64,000 nt of DNA, from contig NZ_KI912266.1 of NCBI RefSeq assembly GCF_000235425.2, positions 333,684-397,683 of the forward strand. The letters run 5' to 3'. The notes beneath the pieces were generated by a model. That model did not search any database. It was given only the letters and a program-made list of their open reading frames with translations, and had not been told where the DNA came from. The position numbers and the translations under genes are program-made. This DNA comes from Pseudofrankia saprophytica (GTDB lineage Bacteria; Actinomycetota; Actinomycetes; Frankiales; Frankiaceae). Below, piece after piece: positions 27,292 through 37,069 of the stretch; positions within the stretch are counted from its first letter, which is position 1, and every line of letters begins with the position of its first letter.

Positions 27292-27831
27292 TCAGCCGAT
27301 CGGCCCGTCGGCGGTGAGCAGCGCGCGGAGGCGGGCCGACCAGTCGGGCCCGGTGGGCGTCAGGCGGACGCGGCGCGCCTCGCCGGCCTCCTCGCCCTCG
27401 GGGCGTTCGATGTCGACGCGCAGGTGCTCCTGCGCGAGCTGCTCGACCCGGCCGGCGCCCCATTCGACGACGGTCAGCGCCACGTCGGTGTCCGCGTCGA
27501 GGTCCAGGTCGTCCACCTCGGCGATGCCGCCGAGCCGGTAGGCGTCGACGTGGACCAGCGGCAGCCGGCCGCCGGTGTGGACGCGGGCGAGCACGAACGT
27601 CGGCGACGTCACCGGCCCGCGCACGCCCAGCCCGGCGGCGATCCCCTGCACCAGCACGGTCTTGCCCGCGCCGAGCGGGCCGGCCAGCACGACCAGGTCC
27701 CCGGGCCGCGCGACATCGGCGACCCGGGCGCCCAGCAGCCGCATCTGCTCTGGCGTCTCCACGACCAGCGGGTCCGCCCCGGCGGGCGACGCGATGCCTG
27801 GCGGCGCGCCAGGCGAAGGTGAGATCGTCAC
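27292..27831 (-). CDS. tsaE: t6A biosynthesis ATPase TsaE
   Basis: A small P-loop ATPase (179 residues) that completes the TsaBDE complex. Walker A is GPLGAGKTVLVQGIA, followed by TSPTFVLARVH and LVHVDAYRLGG, then VVEWGAG, all characteristic. The C-terminal 45 residues are variable. Start GTG 27831 has GAGC upstream. It heads the t6A block, which runs towards lower coordinates. Confidence 0.95.
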   Translation of the reverse strand: MTISPSPGAPPGIASPAGADPLVVETPEQMRLLGARVADVARPGDLVVLAGPLGAGKTVLVQGIAAGLGVRGPVTSPTFVLARVHTGGRLPLVHVDAYRLGGIAEVDDLDLDADTDVALTVVEWGAGRVEQLAQEHLRVDIERPEGEEAGEARRVRLTPTGPDWSARLRALLTADGPIG

Positions 27832-27882
27832 CAGCTCATCATCCGCCCGCCCGGAGATGGAAGCGCCGCACGGCGCGGGCCT

Positions 27883-28215
27883 TTAGTGCGAGCAGCCGGG
27901 ACCGCAGCCACCACCGCTGGCGGTGCCACCGAACGCGCCACGACCCGGACGCACCCTGACCACCTTCGGGGCGGCTTCGGCCACCGCGGCCTTCTCGACC
28001 TGCTCGCGGGTGGTCAGCATGAGCATCACCGGCCCGCCCGCGCCACCCGTCCCGCCCGGCTGAACCGGCCCCGCGGGCTCGTCGAGCCCGTCGCGGTCGT
28101 CCAGGGCGCCAAGCTCGTCAAGGTCATCCAGGTCGTCGCGCTCGTCAAGGTCCACGCCACCGGTCGGACCAGTCGCCGTGGTCGTGCGCCGCTCACCGCG
28201 TCGCCAGAGCCTCAC
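27883..28215 (-). CDS. Small conserved-type protein with Gly/Cys tail
   Basis: I do not recognise this 110-residue protein. Start GTG 28215 has a strong GGAGGAG site six bases upstream, which favours a real gene. The middle is an Asp/Leu repeat (DERDDLDDLDELGALDDRDG), followed by a Gly/Pro stretch, a more ordered segment VMLMLTTREQVEKAAVAEA, and the end GGGCGPGCSH. The terminal C-x3-C-x-H could bind a metal. It precedes tsaE on the same strand, 51 bp away, and may be co-transcribed with the t6A genes. Confidence 0.65.
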   Translation of the reverse strand: MRLWRRGERRTTTATGPTGGVDLDERDDLDDLDELGALDDRDGLDEPAGPVQPGGTGGAGGPVMLMLTTREQVEKAAVAEAAPKVVRVRPGRGAFGGTASGGGCGPGCSH

Positions 28216-28452
28216 GTCGTCTCCTCCACCATCACTTTTCAGCCAGCCACGGAGTCTTCGCCATCGATGACATCCGGCACCCGTGGCCCGCCCGCGCACG
28301 CGCGCCCTTCATGTCGAAGGTAGGTCGCCTCCGCCTCGCCGTCTCGGCGAGCCCGTATGCGGCGACCCTCTGTGACAGATCTGGCGAACGGCGCGCGGCG
28401 GGGAGATGCTCCAAAGGATGCTGATCGCGTCCTTCCTGGAAGGAGGGAACGC

Positions 28453-30048
28453 ATGGCCGGCATGAACGGCCCCTGGCGGCCCGGAGAGCCGGCCGGCTCT
28501 CCGGGGCGGGACCACGTCGGCTCGGCGCGAGACCCCGACGCGCCGGACGGCCCGCTGGCGCGCCTGCTGACCGCGGCGTCCGGCGCGGCGCGCCGGGTGC
28601 TCGCCCGGCCGGGTGGCCGGGCCCTGGCCGCGGTGGGCGCCGTCCTGCTGCTCGCGGTCGCGGGCGGCGCCGTCTGGGTCGCCACGGCCGACCCGCCACC
28701 CACCGGCCCGAGCTGCGACGCGGCCGGCGTGGTCTGCACCCGTGAGGCGCGGTTCGCCGCCCAGACGGATCCGGACCGCGCCATCCTGGACCTGTCCGGC
28801 GTCCCCGCCGTCGCCGGCGCCGTCGGCGAGAGCTACGTGACCACCCGCCCGGTCGACTCGCTGCCACCGCCGCCCACTGGCGGTCGCGACGAGTGCGCGG
28901 GGCGGGCCGCCTGGGCCGCCTCGATCGGCGCGGCCCAGGCCGACGTCTCGCCCGTGCGCCTCGATGTCAGCGCCCGGCGGGACGTGCCGGTCGAGGTGCT
29001 CGGCTTCGAGGTCCACATCGACGCCAGCCACGTCGACGAGCCGGAGGGCGCCCTGCTCACCTGCACGGCGGCCGAGCGGCCGGACCAGTTCTCCCATCCG
29101 GTCCACCAGCTCCCGCAGGCGCAGGCGCTGGCCCGCGCCGACGCGGTGCTGCTCGACCTCGCGCGCATCACCTCCGAGCTGATCCCGCCGCGGCCGGAAG
29201 TCGCCACGGTCACCGTCCCGCCGTCCCCGCGCACGGTCGAGGTGGCCGCGGGCCGGACCGAGTCGATCCTCGTGGCCGGCCTCGCCGGCGCCTGTGACTG
29301 CCGGTGGCGCCTCGAGGTCTCGCTGGCGGTGGGCGGTGAGCGGCAGGTGGTCACGGTCGGCCGGGATGGCGCCCGTCTCGGCTCCGCGGACCGCAACCCG
29401 GGGCAACCACCATTCCAGACGGTGTCGTCGACGCAGCTCACCCCGTACCGCTACCTCGAGGGCCGGTGGCAGCCGGCCGAGCTTCCCCTGGGAGCCGCCC
29501 AGCCGGTCTGCCCGCTGCTGCCGTCCACCGAGGTCGCGGCCGCGTTCGGCTGGCGGACATCCGACCAGCAGAAATCCGATCCGTTCTTCCAGACCTACGC
29601 GCAGGAGAGCGAGATCCTGGGCTCCACCGACCGACCGGCTCACCTGCTGTCCTGCGCCTGGCAGGCCGACCCGGACCGCTACGGCGTGGGAAATCTCAGC
29701 GTGGACGTGCTGGAGCTCGCGGACGGCGCGGCCGCCCGGGCCGAGTTCGAGGCCGACCGGGCGCTGCTCGGGGGCGCGCAGCCGCTGTTCAACTGCGACC
29801 CGGGGGCAGGCACCGGCGGCACCGCGACGGTCCCGGTCACCGGAGTGGGCGACGACGCGGCCCGCGCGCCGGGCAGGCTCATCGCCCTCGCCGGCAAGAA
29901 GGTCGTCCGGGTCGAGCTGTGCGCCACGCCGCGGCCCGACCCGGACCAGCCCGCACCGTCCACGACGACGCCCGCGTCCAATCCGTCCGGGATGGTCGGC
30001 GATCCGGCCGCCCTCGCCCGCGTGGCCCGCGCCGCCCTCGCCGCGTAG
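28453..30048 (+). CDS. Membrane-anchored secreted protein with CDCRW domain
   Basis: A 531-residue protein with one transmembrane helix at about residues 56-79 (VGAVLLLAVAGGAVWVATA) and a large extracytoplasmic part. The latter has scattered cysteines and a CDCRWR motif near residue 281 followed by VVTVGRDGARLG; the C-terminal 180 residues (VCPLLPSTEVAAAFGW onward) resemble exported protein domains that sense or bind small ligands, but I cannot name the family. ATG 28453 has AAGGAGGG at the right spacing. Homologous to the truncated copy at 20661-21578. Divergent from the small GCGPGCSH protein gene. Confidence 0.85.
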   Translation: MAGMNGPWRPGEPAGSPGRDHVGSARDPDAPDGPLARLLTAASGAARRVLARPGGRALAAVGAVLLLAVAGGAVWVATADPPPTGPSCDAAGVVCTREARFAAQTDPDRAILDLSGVPAVAGAVGESYVTTRPVDSLPPPPTGGRDECAGRAAWAASIGAAQADVSPVRLDVSARRDVPVEVLGFEVHIDASHVDEPEGALLTCTAAERPDQFSHPVHQLPQAQALARADAVLLDLARITSELIPPRPEVATVTVPPSPRTVEVAAGRTESILVAGLAGACDCRWRLEVSLAVGGERQVVTVGRDGARLGSADRNPGQPPFQTVSSTQLTPYRYLEGRWQPAELPLGAAQPVCPLLPSTEVAAAFGWRTSDQQKSDPFFQTYAQESEILGSTDRPAHLLSCAWQADPDRYGVGNLSVDVLELADGAAARAEFEADRALLGGAQPLFNCDPGAGTGGTATVPVTGVGDDAARAPGRLIALAGKKVVRVELCATPRPDPDQPAPSTTTPASNPSGMVGDPAALARVARAALAA

Positions 30049-30050
30049 CG

Positions 30051-30100
30051 GCGCGGGGTGGGGGCGGCTCGCGAGGTGAGGACAGCGCGGGGTGGGGGCG
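30051..30100. repeat. 16-bp direct repeat pair
   Basis: GCGCGGGGTGGGGGCG occurs at 30051-30066 and 30085-30100 in the short spacer before the convergent alr gene. Confidence 0.7.
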
Positions 30101-30126
30101 CCGCGGCGCGGTGACGGCGCGCGCCG

Positions 30127-31275
30127 TCAGGCGCCGCGGTAGACGCGGGGGACGCGGACGCCGACGCGGGTGACGATCTCGTAGTTGATGGTGTCGAGCG
30201 CGGCGGCCCAGTCGTCGGCGGTCGGCTCGCCGTCGTCGCCCGCCCCGAACAGCACCACCTCGTCACCGGCCGAGACCCGGTCGTCGCCGACATCGAGGAC
30301 GAACTGGTCCATGCAGACGGTTCCGGCGATACGCCGGCGCCGGCCGGCCAGCAGCACCTCTCCGACGTTCGCCGCCGACCGGGGGATGCCGTCGGCGTAA
30401 CCGACCGGGACGACCGCGAGCGTCGTCTCCGCCTCGGTGGTGTAGCGGTGGGCGTACGAGACGCCGGTACCGGGTGGCACCCGCTTGGCGAGTGTCACCC
30501 GGGCCGTCAGCCGCATCGCGGGCCGCAGGCCCAGCTCGGCCGAGCGGCCGACCTCCGGGCCAGGCGAGAGCCCGTAGACCGAGATCCCCGGTCGGACCAG
30601 GTCGAAGTGGGCCTCGGGGCTGACCAGGGTGGCGGCCGAGTTGGCCAGGTGGCGGACCTGGGGACGAAGCCCCGCCTTCTCGGCCACCGCGACGGCGTCG
30701 GTGAACCGGCCGATCTGCCCCTGCACCGTCGGGTGGCCAGGCGCGTCGGCGAACGCGAAGTGGCTCCACACGCCGACGACGTCGATGAGCCCCTCGGCGC
30801 GCAGCGCGGCCGCCGCGTCGCACAGCGCCGGCCAGTCGGCGGGACCCGCGCCCGCGCGGCCGAGCCCCGTGTCCGCCTTGAGGTGTACCCGCGCCTGGCG
30901 ACCGGTCGCTCGGGCCGCCGCGGCGATCTCGTCCAGCGCCCAGCCCGCGGACGCGGACAGGTCGACGTCGGCGGCGAGCGCGTCGCCCAGCGGCTCACCG
31001 GGCGCCATCAGCCACGACATCACCGGCACCGTGAAGCCGGCGGCGCGCAGGGCCAGTGCCTCCTCGAGGACGGCCACGCCGAGCCAGGTCGCGCCGCCGT
31101 CAAGCGCCGCCCGGGCGCACGGGATCATGCCGTGGCCGTAGCCGTCCGCCTTGACGACGGCCATCGTGGCGGCGGACCCGGCCCGAGCCACCAGCGTCGC
31201 GGTCGACTCGCGCACCGCGTCCAGGTCGACGATCGCGCAGGCACGCGGTGCCACGGAGGCGTCCGGCTGGCTCAT
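30127..31275 (-). CDS. alr: Alanine racemase
   Basis: Makes D-alanine for peptidoglycan. The 382-residue PLP enzyme has Lys42 in VVKADGYGHG as the cofactor lysine and Tyr274 in GVSYAHRYTT as the second catalytic base; HLANSAATL and RPGISVYGLSPG are further landmarks. ATG 31275 has GGAGAG upstream; the frame is open further but without family residues. The 16-bp perfect palindrome GACGGCGCGCGCCGTC (30113-30128) covers the stop codon and may act in termination. Near glmS and glmM, so cell-wall precursor genes are grouped. Confidence 0.97.
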   Translation of the reverse strand: MSQPDASVAPRACAIVDLDAVRESTATLVARAGSAATMAVVKADGYGHGMIPCARAALDGGATWLGVAVLEEALALRAAGFTVPVMSWLMAPGEPLGDALAADVDLSASAGWALDEIAAAARATGRQARVHLKADTGLGRAGAGPADWPALCDAAAALRAEGLIDVVGVWSHFAFADAPGHPTVQGQIGRFTDAVAVAEKAGLRPQVRHLANSAATLVSPEAHFDLVRPGISVYGLSPGPEVGRSAELGLRPAMRLTARVTLAKRVPPGTGVSYAHRYTTEAETTLAVVPVGYADGIPRSAANVGEVLLAGRRRRIAGTVCMDQFVLDVGDDRVSAGDEVVLFGAGDDGEPTADDWAAALDTINYEIVTRVGVRVPRVYRGA

Positions 31276-31508
31276 CGGCTCTCCAGGGGTCGGACGAGGT
31301 CGGAGTGAGACGGGGGCCTGTCCTGGTGGACACGGGCCTGCCAGCACCCTACTGGCCGCCGCGTCGCCCCCTCCGTTCCCGACAGTCCACGCCTGATGCG
31401 GCCCGATGCGCTCCGGACTGGCCCATTTGGGCGTGACACCACCGACGGGCCCGGAGGTCGCGCCTCCGAGCAAGGAACCCGCGGAGGCGGGTTGGTAGGG
31501 CGGGTGCG

Positions 31509-31520
31509 TAGGATTGGACG
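31509..31520 (+). promoter_or_regulatory. Candidate leaderless -10 element of the SWIM gene
   Basis: TAGGAT (31509-31514) is followed by six bases and GTG 31521, the same spacing as at guaA and the antitoxin gene. No ribosome binding site is present. Confidence 0.5.
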
Positions 31521-32045
31521 GTGATCATCAGGGTTTCCGGGGACGGCCCGCACGACGAGGTCGTCCTCACGCCGCTCGAGGCGGCCTTCACCGAGACCGC
31601 CTGCGCGGAGCTCGCGGGGGCCGAGACCTTCAGCCGCGGAGTCGGGCTCGCGCTCCTCGGCCGGGTCGCCGACCTGCGGATCCGGCCGAGCGACGCCACC
31701 GGAACCGTCGAGGACAGCCGCGAGTTCACCGTCAAACTGGCGGTGGGCGAGGACGGCCCGCAACAGCAGTGCACCTGTGAACGCGCGGCCGTGACGGCGC
31801 TGTGCCAGCACGGTGTCGCGGTAGCGCTGGCCGCGACCGGCCTTATCCAGGCCGACGACGACGAGGACGACCAGGACGACTACGTTCGCGCCGCCGTCGG
31901 CGTGTTCCTGGAGAGCCTGCCCAAGGCGGAGCTCGTCGATCTCGTGCTCGGCCTGGCCGACGACAACGAGGACCTCGCGGACGCGCTCTGGGACGAGACC
32001 GTCCGCTGGTATCACGACCGAGCCACCAGCGAGGCGGCGGACTAG
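31521..32045 (+). CDS. SWIM zinc-finger domain protein
   Basis: A 174-residue protein with a C-x-C-x8-C-x-H pattern (Cys84, Cys86, Cys95, His97: QCTCERAAVTALCQHGVAVA), the SWIM zinc finger. SWIM domains bind DNA or proteins. A very acidic stretch (DDDEDDQDDY) follows, then a helical C-terminus. The pattern is common in short actinobacterial proteins of unknown role. The GTG start is supported by the upstream TANNNT element. It is convergent with glmS and divergent from alr, so it is a monocistronic unit. Confidence 0.85.
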   Translation: MIIRVSGDGPHDEVVLTPLEAAFTETACAELAGAETFSRGVGLALLGRVADLRIRPSDATGTVEDSREFTVKLAVGEDGPQQQCTCERAAVTALCQHGVAVALAATGLIQADDDEDDQDDYVRAAVGVFLESLPKAELVDLVLGLADDNEDLADALWDETVRWYHDRATSEAAD

Positions 32046-32052
32046 CGGACGC

Positions 32053-32077
32053 CCCCGCCCCCGGTCGCGGGGCGGGG
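32053..32077. terminator. GC-rich hairpin between the SWIM gene and glmS
   Basis: CCCCGCCCC (32053-32061) pairs with GGGGCGGGG (32069-32077) just after the SWIM gene stop; it may serve both convergent genes. Confidence 0.6.
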
Positions 32078-32116
32078 ACGAAACGCCTGCCCGGCCGACG
32101 AAACGCCTGCCCGGCC
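32077..32116. repeat. 20-bp perfect tandem duplication next to the glmS stop
   Basis: GACGAAACGCCTGCCCGGCC occurs at 32077-32096 and again at 32097-32116, directly abutting the glmS stop codon. Confidence 0.85.
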
Positions 32117-34096
32117 TTATTCGACGGTGACCGACTTCGCCAGGTTGCGGGGCTGGTCCACGTCGAGGCCGCGGGCGAGCGCCAGCTCGCAGGCGAAGAC
32201 CTGCAGCGGGATCGTCGTCACCAGCGGGGCGAACAGCGACGGCGTCGCCGGCACCCGGATCAGGTGGTCGGCGAACGGCTCGACCAGATGGTCGCCCTCC
32301 TCGGCGATCACGATCGTGCGGGCGCCGCGGGCCCGGACCTCCTGGATGTTCGAGACGACCTTGTCGTGCAGCACCGCGCGGCCGCGTGGCGAGGGCACCA
32401 CGACGACCACGGGCACGCCCTGCTCGACCAGGGCGATGGGCCCGTGCTTGAGCTCCCCGGCAGGGAAGCCCTCGGCGTGCATGTAGGCGAGCTCCTTCAG
32501 CTTGAGCGCGCCCTCCAGGGCCACCGGGTAGCCGACGTGCCGACCCAGGAAGAGCACGGTCTTGGCGCCGGCGAGGCTGCGGGCGAGCTCGCGCACCGGG
32601 CCGACGGTGCTGAGCGTGCGGGCGACCAGGTCGGGCATCTTCTGCAGCTTCTCGACGTAGGCGCCGACCTCGTCGCCGTAGAGCACGCCGCGGGCCTGCG
32701 CGAGGAAGAGCCCGACGAGCAGGCAGGCGGCGACCTGGCCGAGGAACGTCTTGGTCGCGGCGACCCCGACCTCCGGCCCGCAGCGGGTGTAGAGCACCGC
32801 GTCGGACTCGCGCGGGATGGTCGACCCGTTGGTGTTGCAGATCGCCAGGACCCGGGCCTTCTGCTCGCGGGCGTGCTTGACGGCCATCAGGGTGTCGAGC
32901 GTCTCGCCGCTCTGGCTGATCGCCACCACGAGCGTCGAACGGTCGAGCACCGGGTCGCGGTAGCGGAACTCGGAGGCCATCTCGACCTCGCAGGGCAGCC
33001 TGGTCCAGTGCTCGATCGCGTACTTGGCGATCAGCCCGGCGTGGTAGGCGGTGCCGCAGGCGACGATGAACACCTTGTCGATGTCGCGAAAGTCCTCGCC
33101 GGAGAGGCGCTCCTCGTCGAGGACGATCGCCCCGTCGGCCGACAGCCGCCCGCGCAGGGTGTCGGCGAGCACCGCCGGCTGCTCGCTGATCTCCTTGAGC
33201 ATGAAGTACGGGAAGCCGCCCTTCTCGGCGGCGCTCGCGTCCCAGTCGACGTGGTACGGGCGGCCCTCGACCGGCTCGCCGCTGAAGTCGATGACGCTCA
33301 CGCCGTCGCGGCGGGCCTCGACGATCTGGTCCTGCCCGATCTCCAGCGCGTCGCGGGTGTGCGCGATGAAGGCGGAGACGTCGCTGGCGAGGAACGTCTC
33401 GCCCTGGCCGAGCCCGATCACCAGTGGGCTGTTGCGCCGGGCGCCGATGACCACGTCTGGGAAGTCCCGGTGCAGCACCACCAGGGTGAACGCGCCGGCC
33501 AGCCGCTGGCAGACCCGGCGCACCGCCTCGGTGAGCGGGTGGCGCCCGCCCTCGGCGCCCTCGGCCGCCGCGGCCATACCGCCCGAGCCCCGCGTCGGCT
33601 GGCCGCCTGCCAGCCTCCCAGCCGACGCGGCGAGGTTCGCCTCGCCCGAGCCCGGCCGGCCGAGCTCGGCCTCCAGGAGGTGCGCGACCACCTCGGTGTC
33701 GGTCTCGCTGACCAGCTCGTGCCCGGCGGCGAACAGCTCGGCGCGCAGCGCGGTGAAGTTCTCGATGATGCCGTTGTGAATGACGCCGATCGCGCCGGTG
33801 CAGTCGGTGTGCGGGTGGGCGTTCACGTCCGTCGGGCCGCCGTGCGTCGCCCACCGGGTGTGGCCCATGCCGGTCGTGCCGGCCATGCTGTCGCCGACGA
33901 CGGCGCCGTCGTCGCTCTCCGCGAGCGCCTTCTCGAGGTTGGCCAGCTTTCCGGCGCGGCGGACGACCCGCAGCGCGCCCGCGCCGACCACGGCGATTCC
34001 CGCCGAGTCATACCCTCGGTACTCGAGCCGGCGCAGTCCACCGAGGGCGACCTCGAGAGCGGACTGCTCCCCCACGTAGCCGATGATCCCGCACAT
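32117..34096 (-). CDS. glmS: Glutamine-fructose-6-phosphate aminotransferase
   Basis: Makes glucosamine-6-phosphate for cell wall synthesis. The 659-residue protein starts MCGIIGYVG, with Cys2 the glutaminase nucleophile after Met removal. RRLEYRGYDSAG and GHTRWATHGGPTDVNAHPH are glutaminase landmarks; two SIS domains follow, with AISQSGETLDTL and a C-terminal PRNLAKSVTVE. It is about 50 residues longer than usual because of a Gly/Ala-rich insertion (roughly residues 130-180, around ASAGRLAGGQPTRGSGGM) in the glutaminase domain. It lies 142 bp downstream of glmM on the same strand, so glmM-glmS probably form one unit for UDP-GlcNAc precursor supply. Confidence 0.97.
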   Translation of the reverse strand: MCGIIGYVGEQSALEVALGGLRRLEYRGYDSAGIAVVGAGALRVVRRAGKLANLEKALAESDDGAVVGDSMAGTTGMGHTRWATHGGPTDVNAHPHTDCTGAIGVIHNGIIENFTALRAELFAAGHELVSETDTEVVAHLLEAELGRPGSGEANLAASAGRLAGGQPTRGSGGMAAAAEGAEGGRHPLTEAVRRVCQRLAGAFTLVVLHRDFPDVVIGARRNSPLVIGLGQGETFLASDVSAFIAHTRDALEIGQDQIVEARRDGVSVIDFSGEPVEGRPYHVDWDASAAEKGGFPYFMLKEISEQPAVLADTLRGRLSADGAIVLDEERLSGEDFRDIDKVFIVACGTAYHAGLIAKYAIEHWTRLPCEVEMASEFRYRDPVLDRSTLVVAISQSGETLDTLMAVKHAREQKARVLAICNTNGSTIPRESDAVLYTRCGPEVGVAATKTFLGQVAACLLVGLFLAQARGVLYGDEVGAYVEKLQKMPDLVARTLSTVGPVRELARSLAGAKTVLFLGRHVGYPVALEGALKLKELAYMHAEGFPAGELKHGPIALVEQGVPVVVVVPSPRGRAVLHDKVVSNIQEVRARGARTIVIAEEGDHLVEPFADHLIRVPATPSLFAPLVTTIPLQVFACELALARGLDVDQPRNLAKSVTVE

Positions 34097-34238
34097 GCGG
34101 CTCAGCGTACGCAGCCTCGCCGCCGCCGTGCCGACGGACCCACGAAGCCGCGAGCGGTTTCACGAGCAGTCCAGCCCAGAAGCCGCGAAGACCCTGCCCG
34201 CGTTTCGTGAGTTTTGTTACGCCCGTTCCCGTCCTGGC

Positions 34239-35612
34239 TCACTGGGCCGCCGCGGTGCCCAGTTCCCGTTTGACGGCCTCCGCGAGGCGGGTGGCGATCG
34301 CGCGGGCCTGGGCGTCGGTGGGCGCCTCGACCATCACCCGCACCAGCGGCTCGGTCCCGGACGGGCGCAGCAGCACCCGGCCCTCGTCGCCCAGCTCCGC
34401 CTCGGCGGTCCGGACCGCGGCGGCGAGCCCGGCGGACGTGGACGCCCGGGCCCGGTCGACCCCGCGCACGTTCACCAGGACCTGCGGCAGCCGGGTCATC
34501 GCCTTGGCCAGCTCGCCGAGCGGCTGGCCGGTCTCGCGCATCCGCCCGACCAGCGTGAGCGCGGTGAGCAGGCCGTCGCCGGTGGTGGCGTGCCGCAGGA
34601 ACACCACGTGGCCGCTCTGCTCGCCGCCCAGCGCGATGCCCTCGCGGCGCATCTCGGCGAGGACGTACCGGTCGCCGACCGGGGTGGCGAGGACCTCGAT
34701 CCCGGCTTCCCGCATGGCGTGGTGGAAGCCCAGGTTGGACATGACGGTGACGACCACCCGCCGGTCGGCCAGCTCGCCGCGCTCGGCCAGCGCCAGCGCG
34801 CACACGGCCATGATCTGGTCGCCGTCGACGACCTCGCCCGCGGCGTCGACGGCCAGGCAGCGGTCCGCGTCGCCGTCGTGGGCGATTCCGACGTCCGCGC
34901 CGTGCTCCAGGACGGCGGCCCGCAGGCTGTCGAGGTGGGTGGCCCCCGAGCCGTCGTTGATCAGCTTGCCGTCGCCGTCAGCGTGCAGCGCGACGACGTC
35001 GGCGCCGGCGGCGCGCAGCACCCGCGGCGCGAGCGTCGACGCGGCGCCCTGGGCGCAGTCGACGACGACCCGCAGACCATCGAGCCGGACGGGCAGGGTG
35101 GACAGCAGGTGCTCGACGTAGCCGTCGACGAGCCTGGCGATGTAGCCGGGCTCGTCGCGGACACGCCCGACCGCGGCGCCGGTCGGGCGCCGCGCCGGCG
35201 GGGCCGCGAGCCGGGTCTCGATGGCGTCCTCGACCTCGTCGGGCAGCTTGTGGCCGCCCGCGGCGAACAGCTTGATCCCGTTGTCGGGCATCGGGTTGTG
35301 GCTGGCCGAGAGCATCACGCCGAGATCGGCGCCGGTCGCGGCGACGATGTGCGCGACCGCGGGCGTCGGCACCACGCCGACGCGGACGACATCCGCGCCC
35401 CTGGACGCGAGCCCGGCGACGACCGCCGCCTCCAGGAACTCGCCCGACGGGCGGGTGTCCCGCCCCACCACCACCACCGGCCGGCCCGCGTCCGCCGCCC
35501 GGTCCTCGGTGAGCACCTCGACCGCCGACTCCGCCAGCCGTAGAGCCAGCTCAGCGGTCAGGTCCACGTTCGCCACGCCACGCACGCCGTCCGTACCGAA
35601 CAGCCGCCCCAT
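34239..35612 (-). CDS. glmM: Phosphoglucosamine mutase
   Basis: Converts glucosamine-6-phosphate to the 1-phosphate. The 457-residue protein opens [15 protein letters not shown]; the phosphoserine is Ser104 in SASHNP; the metal loop is DGDADRCL and the sugar-binding motif GGEQSGHV. The end, [15 protein letters not shown], is the phosphate-binding loop. ATG 35612 has GGGAG upstream and gives the exact family N-terminus. The order rplM-rpsI-glmM is common in actinobacteria; here a strong terminator lies between rpsI and glmM. Confidence 0.97.
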   Translation of the reverse strand: MGRLFGTDGVRGVANVDLTAELALRLAESAVEVLTEDRAADAGRPVVVVGRDTRPSGEFLEAAVVAGLASRGADVVRVGVVPTPAVAHIVAATGADLGVMLSASHNPMPDNGIKLFAAGGHKLPDEVEDAIETRLAAPPARRPTGAAVGRVRDEPGYIARLVDGYVEHLLSTLPVRLDGLRVVVDCAQGAASTLAPRVLRAAGADVVALHADGDGKLINDGSGATHLDSLRAAVLEHGADVGIAHDGDADRCLAVDAAGEVVDGDQIMAVCALALAERGELADRRVVVTVMSNLGFHHAMREAGIEVLATPVGDRYVLAEMRREGIALGGEQSGHVVFLRHATTGDGLLTALTLVGRMRETGQPLGELAKAMTRLPQVLVNVRGVDRARASTSAGLAAAVRTAEAELGDEGRVLLRPSGTEPLVRVMVEAPTDAQARAIATRLAEAVKRELGTAAAQ

Positions 35613-36005
35613 GGGGATCTCCCAAAACCAGTCGCACATCGCCGAGCACCTTCACGGACACCGGCGGCGCCCCCGCGCTCGCCACGTCCTGTGGCGGCCG
35701 CCGGCGCCGCTCGCCGGCCTGCCCCGAGGCCCGGGCCGCCTCGTCCGGCCCTGGCGTCAGAGACACGCCTGAGCCCGCGGGTGCAATCAGGCTCGCCACA
35801 TCTTCGCCGACCTGGCGCCGGCTTCCTACCGAGCCTCGCCACGAGTCGGCCAGCCTCGCCCGGAGGGCGGGCAGGCGGACGGGCCCGCCGCGACGGGCGG
35901 GCAGGCCCCGCGGGCGGGCGCGGCGGGCACAGCAAAGCCGCCCGTCGAGGACGGGCGGCTTGCCGTGCTGGGTGCCCCGCCGGGCGGGTACCCATGGAGC
36001 TCTGG
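35613..36005. other. Spacer between rpsI and glmM
   Basis: Apart from the terminator at 35935-35961, this 393-bp stretch must hold the glmM promoter, but I cannot pick out convincing hexamers. No gene is visible. Confidence 0.5.
35935..35961 (-). terminator. rplM-rpsI terminator
   Basis: A perfect 12-bp stem (35935-35946 with 35950-35961) and 3-nt loop lies 45 bp beyond the rpsI stop; on the minus strand it ends in TTT. Confidence 0.85.
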
Positions 36006-36413
<408 letters not shown>

Positions 36414-36459
36414 GTCGCGTTCCTTCCTTACATTTGGTGGTCGCGCCAGGCGCGAGATC

Positions 36460-36600
36460 GGGGGTCCGGGGCCCCTGGGTCCCGGGGATCCGGGCTAGCG
36501 GATCCGCGAGGGAGATGCTCCCCCGGGCAGACATTGCGGCCCCCTGGAAGCCGACCGAAGGCGTTCCCCTCGCGGATCAGCGGGGACCCCTTCTGGCGAC
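36460..36600. repeat. GC-rich interspersed repeat in the rplM-rpsI spacer
   Basis: It contains GGGGGTCCGGGG (36461-36472) and CCTGGAAGCCGACCGAAGG (36543-36561), both recurring in the rpmJ-infA and infA-map spacers. No coding function is evident. Confidence 0.65.
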
Positions 36601-36625
36601 CAGGGCAGGCCGGCTGGGTCCGCGG

Positions 36626-37069
36626 CTACTGCGCGACCTGGATGATTTCGAACGGCTGCGGCTGCTGCGCCTGGTGCGGATGGGTCGGGCCCGCGTAGAC
36701 CTTCAGCTTGCGCGCCTGGGCGTGGCCGAGCCTGTTCTTCGGGAGCATGCCCTTGATGGCCTTCTCGACCAACAGCTGCGGCCGGGTGTCGAGCAGCTCG
36801 CCGTAGCTGGTGCTACGCAGACCGCCCGGGTAGCCCGAGTGGCGGTAGTACTGCGACTGCTCCCGCTTCGACCCGGACAGCGCCACCTTGCCGGCGTTGA
36901 TGATGATCACGAAGTCGCCGGTGTCAAGGTGTGGGGCGAAGTACGCCTTGTGCTTGCCACGCAGCAGCTGGGCAGCCTGGCTCGCCAGCTTGCCGAGGAC
37001 GACGTCGCTGGCGTCAATGACATGCCACGCACGCTGGACATCCGCGGGCTTGGGCTGGTACGTGCGCAC
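36626..37069 (-). CDS. rplM: Ribosomal protein L13
   Basis: The 147-residue protein begins [19 protein letters not shown] and contains [32 protein letters not shown] and [19 protein letters not shown], all L13 landmarks. GTG 37069 gives the exact family length, with AGAAGG upstream; the longer in-frame start would add 40 residues of no L13 character. Confidence 0.98.
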   Translation of the reverse strand: MRTYQPKPADVQRAWHVIDASDVVLGKLASQAAQLLRGKHKAYFAPHLDTGDFVIIINAGKVALSGSKREQSQYYRHSGYPGGLRSTSYGELLDTRPQLLVEKAIKGMLPKNRLGHAQARKLKVYAGPTHPHQAQQPQPFEIIQVAQ

